Below are positions 35,503 to 44,451 of a DNA stretch of 64,000 bases, in pieces; the first letter of the stretch is position 1; each line of letters starts with the position of its first letter. The position numbers and the translations under genes are program-made. The notes beneath the pieces are model-generated. The model was not told the DNA's origin, did no database searches, and saw only the letters and a program-made list of their open reading frames with translations. The stretch is from PALSA-612 sp963773055 (GTDB lineage Bacteria; Actinomycetota; Thermoleophilia; Gaiellales; Gaiellaceae): NCBI GenBank assembly GCA_963773055.1, contig CAVYZL010000006.1, positions 1,984,001-2,048,000 on the forward strand. The letters run 5' to 3'.

Positions 35503-36081
35503 ATGCGACGACGCGAGCCACGGTACGACGTTCCCAAGAAAGCGCCGGACGGGCCGCTCCGGCTTGTCCAGGAGCTCCTCAACACCGGCGACCGAGAGCA
35601 CGGCCGCGAGTGGCTCGACTCGCCGGAGGCGCTCCACCGCTGGCTCCTCGAACGCGACCTCGCCGGGCGCTCCGATCGCATCATCCGCGCCGATCTCGCG
35701 CGAACGCTCGAGACCAGGGAGGCGCTCCGGGAGCTCGTACGTACGCGGAGCGGCGTGCCGGCCGCCGAAGCGGCGATCGCGCTGCTCGCCGACGTGGCGG
35801 GCGCGGCGCGGCTGACGATCCGCTTCGACGCCGGCGGCGCGGCCTCGCTCGAGCCCGCCGCGACGGGAGCGGCCGGCGCGCTCGGCCGCATCCTCGCGCA
35901 CGTGCTCGCAGCGTCGATCGACGGCAGCTGGGAGCGGCTGAAGGCGTGCCCGAACTGCAGCTGGGCGTTCTACGACTACTCCCCCAACCGCTCCGCGAAG
36001 TGGTGCTCGATGCTGCTCTGCGGCAACCGGGCGAAGGTGCGCGACTACTACCGCCGGCGGAGCGAACAGACCCCGTCGTGA
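35503..36081 (+). CDS. CGNR zinc-finger regulator (ABATE domain)
   Basis: A 192-residue protein. An N-terminal ABATE-type domain (PLRLVQELLNTGD, EWLDSPEALHRWL) leads into the C-terminal treble-clef zinc finger: CPNCSWAFYDYSPNRSAKWCSMLLCGNRAK, with four Cys ligands and the diagnostic CGNR. Such proteins are putative transcription factors common in actinobacteria. ATG 35503 is preceded by GGAG eight bases upstream. It is divergent from the FtsX/ABC operon, so control of that operon is a natural guess. Confidence 0.92.
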   Translation: MRRREPRYDVPKKAPDGPLRLVQELLNTGDREHGREWLDSPEALHRWLLERDLAGRSDRIIRADLARTLETREALRELVRTRSGVPAAEAAIALLADVAGAARLTIRFDAGGAASLEPAATGAAGALGRILAHVLAASIDGSWERLKACPNCSWAFYDYSPNRSAKWCSMLLCGNRAKVRDYYRRRSEQTPS

Positions 36082-36122
36082 TCCGCAGGTTTACAAACTG
36101 TTAACGTGGATATTCTCGTCTC

Positions 36123-36320
36123 ATGAAGATCCTGCGAACCTGCGCCGACCCGTACTGCTCGACCCTCGCGATGGGGCTCTTTTGCATGAAGCACGACCGC
36201 CAAGAGCCGCGCGTCTTTCCGCGGGGCCGCCCGTTCGTCCGTGAGCAGGCCGACGTCCGCGCGCCGAAGGCGCCAATCCGAAGCCTCCACCCGCGCGTAG
36301 GGACCAGCAGCGCTGTTTGA
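36123..36320 (+). CDS. small Cys-rich protein, leaderless start
   Basis: A 65-residue basic protein. The N terminus has C7, C12, C21 and H24 in the order CADPYCSTLAMGLFCMKH, a plausible small zinc site; the remainder is Pro/Arg-rich and probably disordered. No family recognised. TATTCT at 36111-36116 lies six bases before the ATG, with TTTACA-like sequence ~15 bp further up, suggesting a leaderless mRNA. It stands between the CGNR and CHRD genes and is followed directly by a hairpin. Confidence 0.55.
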   Translation: MKILRTCADPYCSTLAMGLFCMKHDRQEPRVFPRGRPFVREQADVRAPKAPIRSLHPRVGTSSAV

Positions 36321-36336
36321 CCCGCCTGCGGGCGGG
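36321..36336 (+). terminator. possible hairpin after the small Cys-rich gene
   Basis: CCCGCC-TGCG-GGCGGG is a 6-bp GC stem with a four-base loop starting one base after the stop of the small gene at 36123. No T-run follows, so it may only be a weak terminator or mRNA end-stabiliser ahead of the CHRD gene. Confidence 0.4.
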
Positions 36337-36371
36337 TAGGCGACTTCTGACCCGACGGAAAAGGAGGCAGG

Positions 36372-36926
36372 ATGAAGATCCGACGGTTCTACGCGCTCGC
36401 GGCGCTTGCAGGGGCGGCGCTGCTGACGATGGGATCGCTGGCCGTGGCAGCAAAGCTCGCCGGGCCGCCGAACCCGCCAAACACGAACTCGTTCCACGCG
36501 AGCCTCAACGGGTATCACGAGACACCGTCGATCTCGACGCCGGCCTTCGGCGAGTTCGACGCGAAGCTCGTCGACCCGGCCACACTGCACTTTGTGTTCA
36601 CGTTCAGCGGACTCAAGGGCGGCAATACGCTGTTTGCGCATGTCCACTTTGGACAGGTCGGCTTCGCGGGCGGCGTTTCGTTCTTCCTCTGCGGCGGCGG
36701 CGGGAAGCCGGCGTGCCCGAACGGCGAGGGCACTGTCGTCGGTGACGTCACCGCAGCCAACGTGATCGGGCCGGCGAACCAAGGGATCGCTCTCGGCGAC
36801 TTCGGTGCGATCATCGAGGCGATGCGCGCCGGCCACGCGTACGCGAACATTCACACGACGAGCTTCCCCAGTGGCGAGATTCGCGGCCAGATCAACAACG
36901 CGGACCAGAAAGAGTTCGGAAGCTGA
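36372..36926 (+). CDS. secreted CHRD-domain protein
   Basis: A 184-residue exported protein. ATG 36372 has AAAGGAGG four bases upstream; the signal peptide is ALAALAGAALLTMGSLAVA. The CHRD domain follows: NSFHASLNGYHETPSISTPAFGEF, LHFVFTFSGL, FAHVHFGQ, and the end motif AYANIHTTSFPSGEIRGQI. A Gly/Cys loop (CGGGGGKPAC) probably forms a disulfide. CHRD proteins are extracellular and of largely unknown role. It is closed by a strong terminator at 36935. Confidence 0.93.
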   Translation: MKIRRFYALAALAGAALLTMGSLAVAAKLAGPPNPPNTNSFHASLNGYHETPSISTPAFGEFDAKLVDPATLHFVFTFSGLKGGNTLFAHVHFGQVGFAGGVSFFLCGGGGKPACPNGEGTVVGDVTAANVIGPANQGIALGDFGAIIEAMRAGHAYANIHTTSFPSGEIRGQINNADQKEFGS

Positions 36927-36934
36927 CGCCGACG

Positions 36935-36968
36935 CATGGAGGCTCCGCCGCACGGTGGAGCCTCCATG
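36935..36968 (+). terminator. strong terminator after the CHRD gene
   Basis: CATGGAGGCTCC (36935-36946) pairs perfectly with 36957-36968 across a 10-base loop, giving a 12-bp stem nine bases after the stop. There is no long T-run, as is common in high-GC actinobacterial terminators. It insulates the CHRD gene from the coxG-like gene. Confidence 0.75.
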
Positions 36969-37009
36969 TGCCTACCGCGCCTCGAAACGCGCACGCTAGA
37001 TTCGCGTTC

Positions 37010-37555
37010 GTGCTGATCGAGAACAGCTTCGGCGTCGATGCCTCCGTAGAGGCGGCCTGGGCGCTCCTCGAGGACGTCGCGCGCGTCGTGCCGTGCATGC
37101 CGGGAGCGACGCTCGAGCGCACGATCGACGACTCGACGTGGGAGGTGCTGCAGCGCGTGAAGCTCGGGCCGATCTCGCTCCAGTTCCGGTCCGAGGTGCG
37201 GCGGACGGAGCTCGACGCGGAAGCGAGGCGCGCGACGCTCGCGATCAAGGCTCGCGAGGTGCGCGGGCGCGGCGGCGCCGAGGCGACCATCCGCTCGGCG
37301 CTCTCGACGGTCGACGGAGGAACGAGGGTCGACATCGCGACCGAGCTCACACTCCAGGGCGCTGTTGCGCAGTACGGCCGCCCCGTCGTCGGCAGCGTCG
37401 CCGAGGAGCTCACGCGGCAGTTCGCCGCGTGTCTCGCCGCCCTGCTCGAGAGCGACGCGGCGCCGACGGACGTCCCACCCGTGCAGGCGAAGCCGATCGG
37501 CGGGATCCGCCTTTTCTTTCGCGCGCTCTGGGCGAAGCTCTTCCGGCGGAGTTAA
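37010..37555 (+). CDS. CoxG-like SRPBCC protein
   Basis: A 181-residue START/SRPBCC-fold protein of the CO-dehydrogenase subunit G type: ENSFGVDASVEAAWALLEDV at the N terminus, VVPCMPGATLE, RVKLGPISLQF, then GTRVDIATELTLQGAVAQYGR and a C-terminal amphipathic/basic tail (LFFRALWAKLFRR). CoxG anchors or serves molybdenum hydroxylases in several bacteria. The GTG start at 37010 is preferred over the ORF start inside the terminator. It sits at the end of the locus that encodes a molybdenum hydroxylase, but on the opposite strand to its neighbours, with stops overlapping tail to tail (TTAA, 37552-37555). Confidence 0.88.
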   Translation: MLIENSFGVDASVEAAWALLEDVARVVPCMPGATLERTIDDSTWEVLQRVKLGPISLQFRSEVRRTELDAEARRATLAIKAREVRGRGGAEATIRSALSTVDGGTRVDIATELTLQGAVAQYGRPVVGSVAEELTRQFAACLAALLESDAAPTDVPPVQAKPIGGIRLFFRALWAKLFRRS

Positions 37556-38676
37556 GTTCCGACTGGATCGAGGATCTCGAGCGCGGCGAGCGCGAGCACC
37601 TGCGCGACCGTCGTCGCCGCCGCCACGCCGTCCGCCGAGGCGAACTCCTCCGCGCCCTCGTCCGTGTGGAACTTCCAGCCACCCTGCCGGCCGACGCCGA
37701 TCAGCGCCGCCGGACACCGTCGCGAGATGTTCCCGAAGTCCGTCGCGAACGGAAGGCGTGGTGGGTCGGAGACGAAGTCCCGCCCGAGCGCCCGGAACGC
37801 GCCGGCGACAGCGGCAGTCACGCGCTCGTCCGGCCGCACCGCCTCGTACAGGCGACCGGTCTCCCAGGCCGCGTCCCGGAGCGCTGCCCTAACAGCGGTC
37901 AGCCCCGCCTCCACCTCCTGCTCCTCGTCGCCGAAGAGGAGGAAGGTCGCCTTCGTCACGAGGCCCGTCGCCTCCTCGACGTCGCCGTCGAGCTCGAGGC
38001 GCTCGAGCATGACGTTGTCCGGAACATGCCTGCGTGCCTCCTCGAGCGCGGCCGCCGCCGCCGCATACGGCGGCTGGTCTGCGCTCGCGAGCATGCGTGA
38101 CCCGGGGACGATCGCGGTCGCGCGGCGCAACCAGCGCGACTCGAGGGAGACCGTGTCGATGAACTCTGGGTGCGCGTACAGGGCGGCGTCCATGTCGTCC
38201 CAGACGCCCGCCTCGGCCGTCAGCGCCTTCCCGCCGCCACGGACGATCGTCCCGGGAGCATGGATCTCGTCCGCGGGACAGCCGATCACCGAGACCGAGC
38301 CCGGGAGCTCACCCGCGAGAGACGCGAGCGCGAGAGCCGCGCCGGTCACGCCGCCGGCGATCGGGCCGTGGCCGCAACTGTGCAGCGCCTCCGTCCGTCC
38401 GTCCGGCCGTACCGCCGCAACCGCGTCGTAGAGGCAGACGAAGCCGACGGATGGCCCGTTCGCCGCGCCAGTCGCCCTTGCATGGAATGCCGTCTCCATC
38501 CCCGCGAGCGGCCGCTCGACGACGAGCCCGGCCCCCTCGAACACCTCGCAGAGGTAGCGCGAGCACTCGACCTCCTCGTGCCCCAGCTCGGGGTGCGCGT
38601 GGACGAACGTGATCACGTCGCGGATCGTCTGACCCTCGGCGTCGACCGCATCGAGGACACGCTGCCGTTCGATCAT
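37552..38676 (-). CDS. M20-family amidohydrolase
   Basis: A 374-residue M20 metallopeptidase-family amidohydrolase (AbgB / indoleacetyl-amino-acid hydrolase style). Visible motifs are FVHAHPELGHEEVECS, the metal motif HSCGHGP (normally HxCGHD), VIGCPADEIHAPG (normally PAEE) and YAHPEF. The slightly altered metal motifs suggest a divergent subfamily. These enzymes cleave amide bonds of N-acyl amino acids or related amides. Its ATG overlaps the stop of the FAD-subunit gene (ATGA), so it is the last gene of the leftward operon and probably handles an amide intermediate of the pathway. Confidence 0.88.
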   Translation of the reverse strand: MIERQRVLDAVDAEGQTIRDVITFVHAHPELGHEEVECSRYLCEVFEGAGLVVERPLAGMETAFHARATGAANGPSVGFVCLYDAVAAVRPDGRTEALHSCGHGPIAGGVTGAALALASLAGELPGSVSVIGCPADEIHAPGTIVRGGGKALTAEAGVWDDMDAALYAHPEFIDTVSLESRWLRRATAIVPGSRMLASADQPPYAAAAAALEEARRHVPDNVMLERLELDGDVEEATGLVTKATFLLFGDEEQEVEAGLTAVRAALRDAAWETGRLYEAVRPDERVTAAVAGAFRALGRDFVSDPPRLPFATDFGNISRRCPAALIGVGRQGGWKFHTDEGAEEFASADGVAAATTVAQVLALAALEILDPVGT

Positions 38677-39533
38677 CCGATTGCCTCCTTGAAGGTTCGC
38701 TCGACGAGGACGCGCACGAGCTGCGCCTTGTACTCCGCCGACCCAGTCGCGTCGTCGACGGGCACCGCGTCTTCCGCGGCGTGGTCACCTGCCTCGCGGA
38801 CGGCACCGGGGTCGAGCTCGTCGGCCGACATGCCGACAAGCCGCTTCTCTGCAGCGGCCGAGCGCACTGGCTTCGCGCCGACCGAGCCGACGGCGACGCG
38901 CGCCTCGGCGATGGTCCTGTCCTCGACGCGGGCGTAGCACGCGACGGTCGCTGTCGGGCGCTCGTGGAACGCGAACTTCGCGTGGGCGACCTGTGTACCA
39001 CCCCCGAGCGCGGGGAGGTGAACGGCCGTGAGTAACTCCCCGTCGCCGAGGGTCGTCTGGTACGGGCCGACGACGAAGTCGCCGATCGGAACGCGCCGCG
39101 ACGGCTCGCCACCCCGCCGGCACTCGACCTCCGCCTCCAGCGCGAGCAGGAACGTCGCGGGGTCCGAGTGCGGATCGGAGAAGCAGAGGTTTCCGCCGAG
39201 CGTGCCGACCTCGCGGACGCGGAGGTTCGCGACCTGCCGCTCCATCGAGACGAACGCAGGCAGCCGCTCCCGCACGAGCTCGGACCGCTCGAGCTCGCGG
39301 TGCGTGACCGTCGCGCCGACGACGAGCCCGCCGTTCTCCGCGCGGATGCCTGCAAGCTCGTCGATCGCCTTCAGGTCGACGAGATGGCCGAACGACGCGA
39401 ACCCGAGCTTGAGGAGGAGCAGGAGCTCTGTGCCGCCGCAGTAGAACGCGGCGTCCTCCCCGTAGCGCGTGGCGAGCTCGGTCGCCTCCTCGACCGTCTG
39501 CGGCCGATGCAGCTCGAACGGCGGCAGCGTCAC
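38673..39533 (-). CDS. molybdenum hydroxylase FAD-binding subunit (XdhM/CoxM type)
   Basis: A 286-residue FAD_binding_5 / CO_deh_flav_C protein: FELHRPQTVEEATEL, FYCGGTELLLLLKLG (FAD pyrophosphate loop), then VGTLGGNLCFSDPHSDPATFL, and the C-terminal domain with RTIAEARVAVGSVGAKPVR. It carries electrons from the 2Fe-2S subunit to an acceptor. The matching S and L subunits are not adjacent but lie 11-14 kb away in the divergent operon (50278, 50736). GTG 39533 overlaps the aminotransferase stop (GTGA). Confidence 0.92.
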   Translation of the reverse strand: MTLPPFELHRPQTVEEATELATRYGEDAAFYCGGTELLLLLKLGFASFGHLVDLKAIDELAGIRAENGGLVVGATVTHRELERSELVRERLPAFVSMERQVANLRVREVGTLGGNLCFSDPHSDPATFLLALEAEVECRRGGEPSRRVPIGDFVVGPYQTTLGDGELLTAVHLPALGGGTQVAHAKFAFHERPTATVACYARVEDRTIAEARVAVGSVGAKPVRSAAAEKRLVGMSADELDPGAVREAGDHAAEDAVPVDDATGSAEYKAQLVRVLVERTFKEAIG

Positions 39534-40698
39534 GCGATCGCGGGCACCGTCTCTGCGAGCACCTCGAGCGCGGCATCGACGCCGTCGCCGATCTTCACCG
39601 AGGCGCCGAGGTCGGCCAACGTCCGCCCGACGCGCCCAGCCCGACGACGGGGTAGAGCGAGCTCGCCGTCGGCCCCATGTGGCCGATCCGCACGAGATTG
39701 CCCGCGCCCTGGCCCCCGGAGATCATGACGCCGTAGCGCTCGCGGCAGTGGGCGCGCACCTGGACGTCCGTCAGCCCTTCCGGCACGGTGATCGCGGTCA
39801 CGCACGCGGCCGTCACCTCCTCGCTCCGCGGCCACAGCTCGAGGCCCATCGCGCGCACGCCCGCGCGGCACGCGCGCGCCGCGAGATCGTGCCGGGCGAT
39901 CGACTGCTCGAGACCCTCCTCGAGGAGGACGTCGCAGCTCGCGTCGATGCCGTGCATGTCGACGACCGACGGCGTGAAGGGGAACTTCTCGCCGTCGATC
40001 CACTGCTCCTTCCAGTCGAGCATCGAGAGGAAGGACGCCCGCGGCGCCGCCGGGTTCTCGCGGATCCGCTCCCACGCGGCGTCGTTGACGGTCATCAGCG
40101 TGATGCCCGGAGGGCCGCCGAGGCACTTCTGCGCCGCGGCGACGGCGATGTCGATCTGCCACTCGTCCGTCTTGAACTCGATGCCACCGAGCGAGGAGAC
40201 GCAGTCGACGATCGTCATCGCGCCGTGCGCGTGCGCCATCGGTCCGATGGCCGCTAGGTCGTGCTGCGTCCCGGACGGCGTCTCGGAGTGGACGACCGTG
40301 ACGAGCTCGATCTCCGGGTGCTCCTCGAGATAGCGCTCGACATCTGCCGGATCGACGGAGTCGTTGTACGGCACCTCGAGCTCGTGGAGCTCGGCGCCGA
40401 AGTCCTTCAGCCAGTAGCCCATCCCCTTGCCGAAGATGCCGGAGACGAGGTTGAGCACGGGTGTCCCCGGCCGGACGAGCCCGCGGGCGGCCGCTTCCAG
40501 GCCCAGCACCGCCTCGCCCTGCATAAGCAGGACGTCTGATTTCGTGAGGAAGATCTCCGCCACCTTGCGCTCGGTGCTCCGGAAGAGCTCGAGGAACGCG
40601 GGGTCGTAGTGGTACGTGATCTGCTTGCCCTGCGCGGCGAGCACTTGCTGCCAGGCCATCGTCGGGCCGGCGCTCAGGGTGAAGTCTGGGTCGCGCAT
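39530..40698 (-). CDS. class V aminotransferase, PucG/alanine-glyoxylate type (frameshifted)
   Basis: About 390 residues. A PLP fold-type I enzyme of the alanine/serine-(ureidoglycine)-glyoxylate aminotransferase group: FTLSAGPTMAWQQVL, MQGEAVLGLEAA, VVHSETPSGTQHDL, VDCVSSLGGIEF, Schiff-base Lys in AAAQKCLGGPPG, and RIGHMGP near the end. One base is missing near 39640 (GAS-GRWP instead of GALGRTLADLG), after which the reading resumes to TGA 39530; the span remainder of two fits a deletion. PucG uses ureidoglycine from purine breakdown, which would suit the purine-like importer next to it, but the real amino donor is unknown. Confidence 0.88.
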
Positions 40699-40711
40699 GT
40701 GGTGTCTCCTT

Positions 40712-41683
40712 TCAGCGAGAGCCGCGCTCGTAGGGGAGCGCGAGGGCGGCGGGTAGGTACGCCCGGCGTCCGAAGAGGACTAGGACGAGGAGGATGACGA
40801 TGAACGGAAGCATGAGGAAGTAGTCGGTATTGATGTCGATGATCCCGTACGTCTGCGCCCAGTCGGCGAACGAGAGCGACAGCCCGAAGAGGAACGTCCC
40901 GATGAGGATCCAGAGCGGGCGTCCCCGGGCGAGCATCGCGAAGACGATGGCGATGAAGCCGCGACCGCCGACGAGGGTGTCCTGGAAGCCTCCTGCAACG
41001 ACGACGGACAGGAAGGCACCGCCAAGCCCAGCCATCGCCCCTGCGAAGAGGACAGCCCACGACCGCGTCGAGAAGACGCTGACGCCGGCCGCGTCGAGGG
41101 CGCCCGGGGCATCTCCAGCCGCACGCACGTTCAGGCCGAGGTGCGTGCGACGCAGCATCCACGCGACGAGCACCGTCAGCCCGAGGCCGATATAGACGAC
41201 GAGCGGCTGCGTAAAGAGGCTCCCGTTCGACGCGTCTCTGCCGCCGACGACCGGGAGGTCGGCGAGGCCGGGTATCGCGAGCTTGTCCGTCGCCCCGAGC
41301 TGTGGCCGGCTCTCCGCGAACTCCGACTCGAAGATGAGCGCGGTGGCGCCCTCGACCGTGAGCGTGATCGCGATGCCGACGACGATCTGGTCGAGGCCGA
41401 GGCGAACGCAGAACAGCACCATGAACAGGGAGACGCCGGCGCCGGCGAGCATGCCCGCACCGAAGCCGAGCCACACATTGTCGCCGTGGTAGGCCGCGAC
41501 GAAGCCCGCGTAGGCGCCGATCAGCATCATCCCCTCGAGGCCGATGTTGAGAACGCCGGCGCGCTCCGACACGAGCTCGCCGAGCCCCGCGAAGAGGAGA
41601 GGGACGCAGACGAGAAGCGCGCCCGAGAGGAGGGTGGTCAGGCCAGCGTCCGAGAACGCCCCGCTCGCGAGCAACAGGTTCAT
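40712..41683 (-). CDS. BMP-type ABC importer permease 2
   Basis: A 323-residue BPD_transp_2 permease with about nine helices (NupQ/YufQ, RfuD type): GLGELVSERAGVLNIGLEGMM is the signature start, with GLNVRAAGDAPGALDAAGVSV in the cytosolic coupling loop and GGRGFIAIVFAMLARGRP later. It forms the channel with the larger permease encoded upstream (ATGA overlap). Such systems import nucleosides, purines, riboflavin or related compounds. Confidence 0.93.
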   Translation of the reverse strand: MNLLLASGAFSDAGLTTLLSGALLVCVPLLFAGLGELVSERAGVLNIGLEGMMLIGAYAGFVAAYHGDNVWLGFGAGMLAGAGVSLFMVLFCVRLGLDQIVVGIAITLTVEGATALIFESEFAESRPQLGATDKLAIPGLADLPVVGGRDASNGSLFTQPLVVYIGLGLTVLVAWMLRRTHLGLNVRAAGDAPGALDAAGVSVFSTRSWAVLFAGAMAGLGGAFLSVVVAGGFQDTLVGGRGFIAIVFAMLARGRPLWILIGTFLFGLSLSFADWAQTYGIIDINTDYFLMLPFIVILLVLVLFGRRAYLPAALALPYERGSR

Positions 41684-42843
41684 TCCGGCGCTTTCCTGCG
41701 GCGGGCCGTGACGCCGGGGAAGTAGCTCCCACCGACCTGTGCGCGTCGTGCGATCCACTCGGTGAGAGCCATGAACAGGAGCGTGAGACCGACGAGAAGG
41801 AGCGTGAACTTCGACGTCAGGCCGGCGTTCTGCGCCGCGTAGTCGCCGCCGATCGACGCGAGCGAGAGGAGCGCCACGTACGGGATGACGCCGATCGCGT
41901 TCAGGCGCGCGAGGAAGACGAGCGGCACCACCCACAGGCCGAAGGCCGGGTTCCAGTCCGCTCGCACGTAGCCCTTCACGCCGAGGATCTCCGTCGCCGC
42001 CGCGAAGCCGACGAACATCCCCGACAGAAGGAACGAGACGACTATCAGGCGGGGCACGTCGAGCCCCATGTGCCGAGCCGACCGCACGGACGCGCCGAGG
42101 ACTCCGAGCCGCAGGCCGAACGACGTCCGGCTCATGAGAAACCAGACGACGACTGCCGCCACAAGCGCGACGAGGAGCCCGATGTGGATGCCCGGCCAGA
42201 GGCGGGAGCTCGACTTCGTACCGGGGATGGCCGGCAAGAGCGCGCTGAAGTCGAACGCGCGGGTCTGCGGCGTAGTCGTCGTCGGATCCTGGAACGTGCC
42301 CTTGACGAGGACCCCGGCCAGGGCGATGCCGAGGAAGCTCATCATCAGCGTCGTGATGATCTCGTTGAGCTCGTACCGGGCCTTCAGGAGCGCCGGCGGG
42401 ATCGTCCACGCTGCGCCGACGGCGCCGGCGACGAGGAAGAGGAGGACCAGGTTGATCGTGTTGGGGAGGTGGTGCTCGAGCCGTGGCCCGATGCCTGCGA
42501 TGACCGCGGCGGCGAGAAGGAACTGGCCGTCCATGCCGAGGTTCCAGATCCCCGCCTTGAAGACGACGATCAGTCCGACCGCGATCAACAGCAGCGGTGC
42601 GGCGCGCATGGCCGAGTCCTGCCAGGCGGCGAACTGGAACCCGCCCGCCCAGATGTCCTGGTAGTACTGGATCGGGTCGACGCCGACCGCGACGAGCACG
42701 ATCGCGCCGGTCCCGAGCGCGAGCACCAGTGGCAGGATCGAGCGCAGGAGGAAATCCGTCACCGGCCCGAGCCCGGCCTGGCGGCCTGCCGCCTCGCTCG
42801 GGGGTGGCTCGCGAACGGTCGCGACGGCCGCAGTGTCCGTCAC
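41680..42843 (-). CDS. BMP-type ABC importer permease 1
   Basis: A 387-residue BPD_transp_2 permease (NupP/YufP, RfuC type). A cytosolic N terminus precedes helix 1 (ILPLVLALGTGAIVLVAVGVD), then AGIWNLGMDGQFLLAAAV, PALLKARYELNEIITTLMM and RLGVLGASVRSARHMGLDVPR, the usual coupling-helix segment. It is the longer partner of the pair, with an insertion of ~45 residues around TKSSSRLWPGIH. Its start overlaps the stop of the ATPase gene (GTGA). Confidence 0.93.
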   Translation of the reverse strand: MTDTAAVATVREPPPSEAAGRQAGLGPVTDFLLRSILPLVLALGTGAIVLVAVGVDPIQYYQDIWAGGFQFAAWQDSAMRAAPLLLIAVGLIVVFKAGIWNLGMDGQFLLAAAVIAGIGPRLEHHLPNTINLVLLFLVAGAVGAAWTIPPALLKARYELNEIITTLMMSFLGIALAGVLVKGTFQDPTTTTPQTRAFDFSALLPAIPGTKSSSRLWPGIHIGLLVALVAAVVVWFLMSRTSFGLRLGVLGASVRSARHMGLDVPRLIVVSFLLSGMFVGFAAATEILGVKGYVRADWNPAFGLWVVPLVFLARLNAIGVIPYVALLSLASIGGDYAAQNAGLTSKFTLLLVGLTLLFMALTEWIARRAQVGGSYFPGVTARRRKAPE

Positions 42844-44438
42844 GCAGCGGCCGCCTTCCCGCCGACCATCAGCTCGCCGATCTCCCGCTGGGCGTTCGGT
42901 CCGTTGTCCACGACGCCCGCCACGCGGCCACGCGAGAGCACCGCGATCCGGTCACAGAGATCGAGCAGCTCGTCGAGATCCGTGGAGACGACGACCGACG
43001 TCACTCCCTCGGCCGCCTGCTCGCGGATCGTCTGGCGGACGCTGCGCATCGTCTTCACGTCGAGCCCGTATGTCGGCTTGGAGTAGATGACGACCTTGGG
43101 GTCGAACGAGAGCTCCCGCGCGAGCACGACCTTCTGGATGTTGCCGCCCGAGAGCGCTGCGACTCGCGTCTCGGGGCCGGGCGTGCGAATGTCGAAGCGC
43201 GTGATCAGCTCACGCGCCTTCTCGAGGATGACGGCGTTCCGAATGCGCCCTCGCTCCCAGTACGGGCGCTTGCCGATCTGCTTGAGGACGATGTTCATCG
43301 CCACCGACATCGGGCCGACCGTGCCCTCGTGGAGCCGGTCGTCGGTCACGTATCGGAGGCCGAGCTTCTCTCTCTGCGCGACCTTGAAGCGGGCGATCGA
43401 GTGTCCGAAGAGACGGATGTCGCCGGTCGACACCGACCGCTGGCCGGCGATCGCCTCGGCCAGCTCGCGCTGGCCGTTGCCGTCGACGCCCGCGATGCCC
43501 AGGATCTCGCTTCTGCGGACGTCGAGCGTCACGTTGTAGGCGCCGATCTCTCCTGGCCCGGGCGCGACGGTAACGTCCTCGAGCTCGAGCGCCGGCTCGT
43601 CGCTCAGGGTGTGACGCGGCGCGTGCCACTCGACCTCGTCTGCAAGCTCTACGACGCCGGCCGCGTCGCGCGTATCAGCCCCGAACATGAGGGCGATGAT
43701 CCGCTCCTGGAGCTGCTCGTGGCTCGATGAGCGCAGCTCTTCCGGGGTGATCGCGCCGACAAGCCGGCCCAGGCTGAGCACGGAGACGCGGTCGCCCATC
43801 GAGATCGCCTCGTGCAGCTTGTGCGTGATCAAGATGACTGCAAGCCCCTGGGCCTTGAGGCGCGCGAGGATCTGCTCGAGCTCGGCCACGCCCTGCGGCG
43901 TCAGCATCGAGGTGGGCTCGTCGAGGATCAGCACCTTCGAGCCACGCCAGAGCGCCTTGATGATCTCGAGCTGCTGCTGCTGGCCGAGGGCGAGGAGGCC
44001 GGTCGTCGCGCCGGGGTCGACGTCGAGGCCGATCGATCCCCCGAGATCCTTGAGCCGCTCGCGCGCGGCCGCCGTGTCGAGCCGGATGCCCTGCGCCTCG
44101 CCGAGCATGAGGTTCTCGAGCACGGTCAGCTGGGGGACGAGCGACGTGTGCTGGTAGACCATCCCGATCCCCAGGGAGATCGCGTGCTTGGGCGACTGGA
44201 TGTCGACGTCCGCGCCGTCGAGCCGGATCTGCCCCGCGTCGGGGCGCACCATCCCCGAGAGGATGCTCATCAGCGTCGACTTGCCGGCGCCGTTCTCGCC
44301 GAGCAGGCAGTGCACCTCGCCCCGGCGCACGGTCAGCGAGATGCGGTCGTTGGCGAGCACGCCCGGGAACTCCTTCGTGATCTCGATCAGCTCGACCGCG
44401 GGCTGGCTGTTCGCGTCGGGTGTCGTCAGACCGCTCAT
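42840..44438 (-). CDS. BMP-type ABC importer ATPase (tandem domains)
   Basis: A 532-residue double ATPase (NupO/YufO, RbsA-like). Domain 1 is canonical: GENGAGKSTLM, LALGQQQQLEIIKAL, VLILDEPTSMLTP. Domain 2 is degenerate in the usual way for the family: the Walker A position reads AGVDGNGQRELAEAIAG, the signature LSGGNIQKVVLARELS is kept, and Walker B is VVIYSKPTYGLDV, so one catalytic site is expected. ATG 44438 is the likelier start; the frame is open to 44462. It drives the two permeases with which it overlaps, with the BMP protein at 44497. Confidence 0.93.
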   Translation of the reverse strand: MSGLTTPDANSQPAVELIEITKEFPGVLANDRISLTVRRGEVHCLLGENGAGKSTLMSILSGMVRPDAGQIRLDGADVDIQSPKHAISLGIGMVYQHTSLVPQLTVLENLMLGEAQGIRLDTAAARERLKDLGGSIGLDVDPGATTGLLALGQQQQLEIIKALWRGSKVLILDEPTSMLTPQGVAELEQILARLKAQGLAVILITHKLHEAISMGDRVSVLSLGRLVGAITPEELRSSSHEQLQERIIALMFGADTRDAAGVVELADEVEWHAPRHTLSDEPALELEDVTVAPGPGEIGAYNVTLDVRRSEILGIAGVDGNGQRELAEAIAGQRSVSTGDIRLFGHSIARFKVAQREKLGLRYVTDDRLHEGTVGPMSVAMNIVLKQIGKRPYWERGRIRNAVILEKARELITRFDIRTPGPETRVAALSGGNIQKVVLARELSFDPKVVIYSKPTYGLDVKTMRSVRQTIREQAAEGVTSVVVSTDLDELLDLCDRIAVLSRGRVAGVVDNGPNAQREIGELMVGGKAAAA

Positions 44439-44451
44439 CGCCAAATCGTGC

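Noticed and set aside
36968..37009. ATG start of the CoxG-like frame at 36968
   Set aside because: It lies in the 3' arm of the CHRD terminator, and the SRPBCC domain begins at the GTG at 37010.
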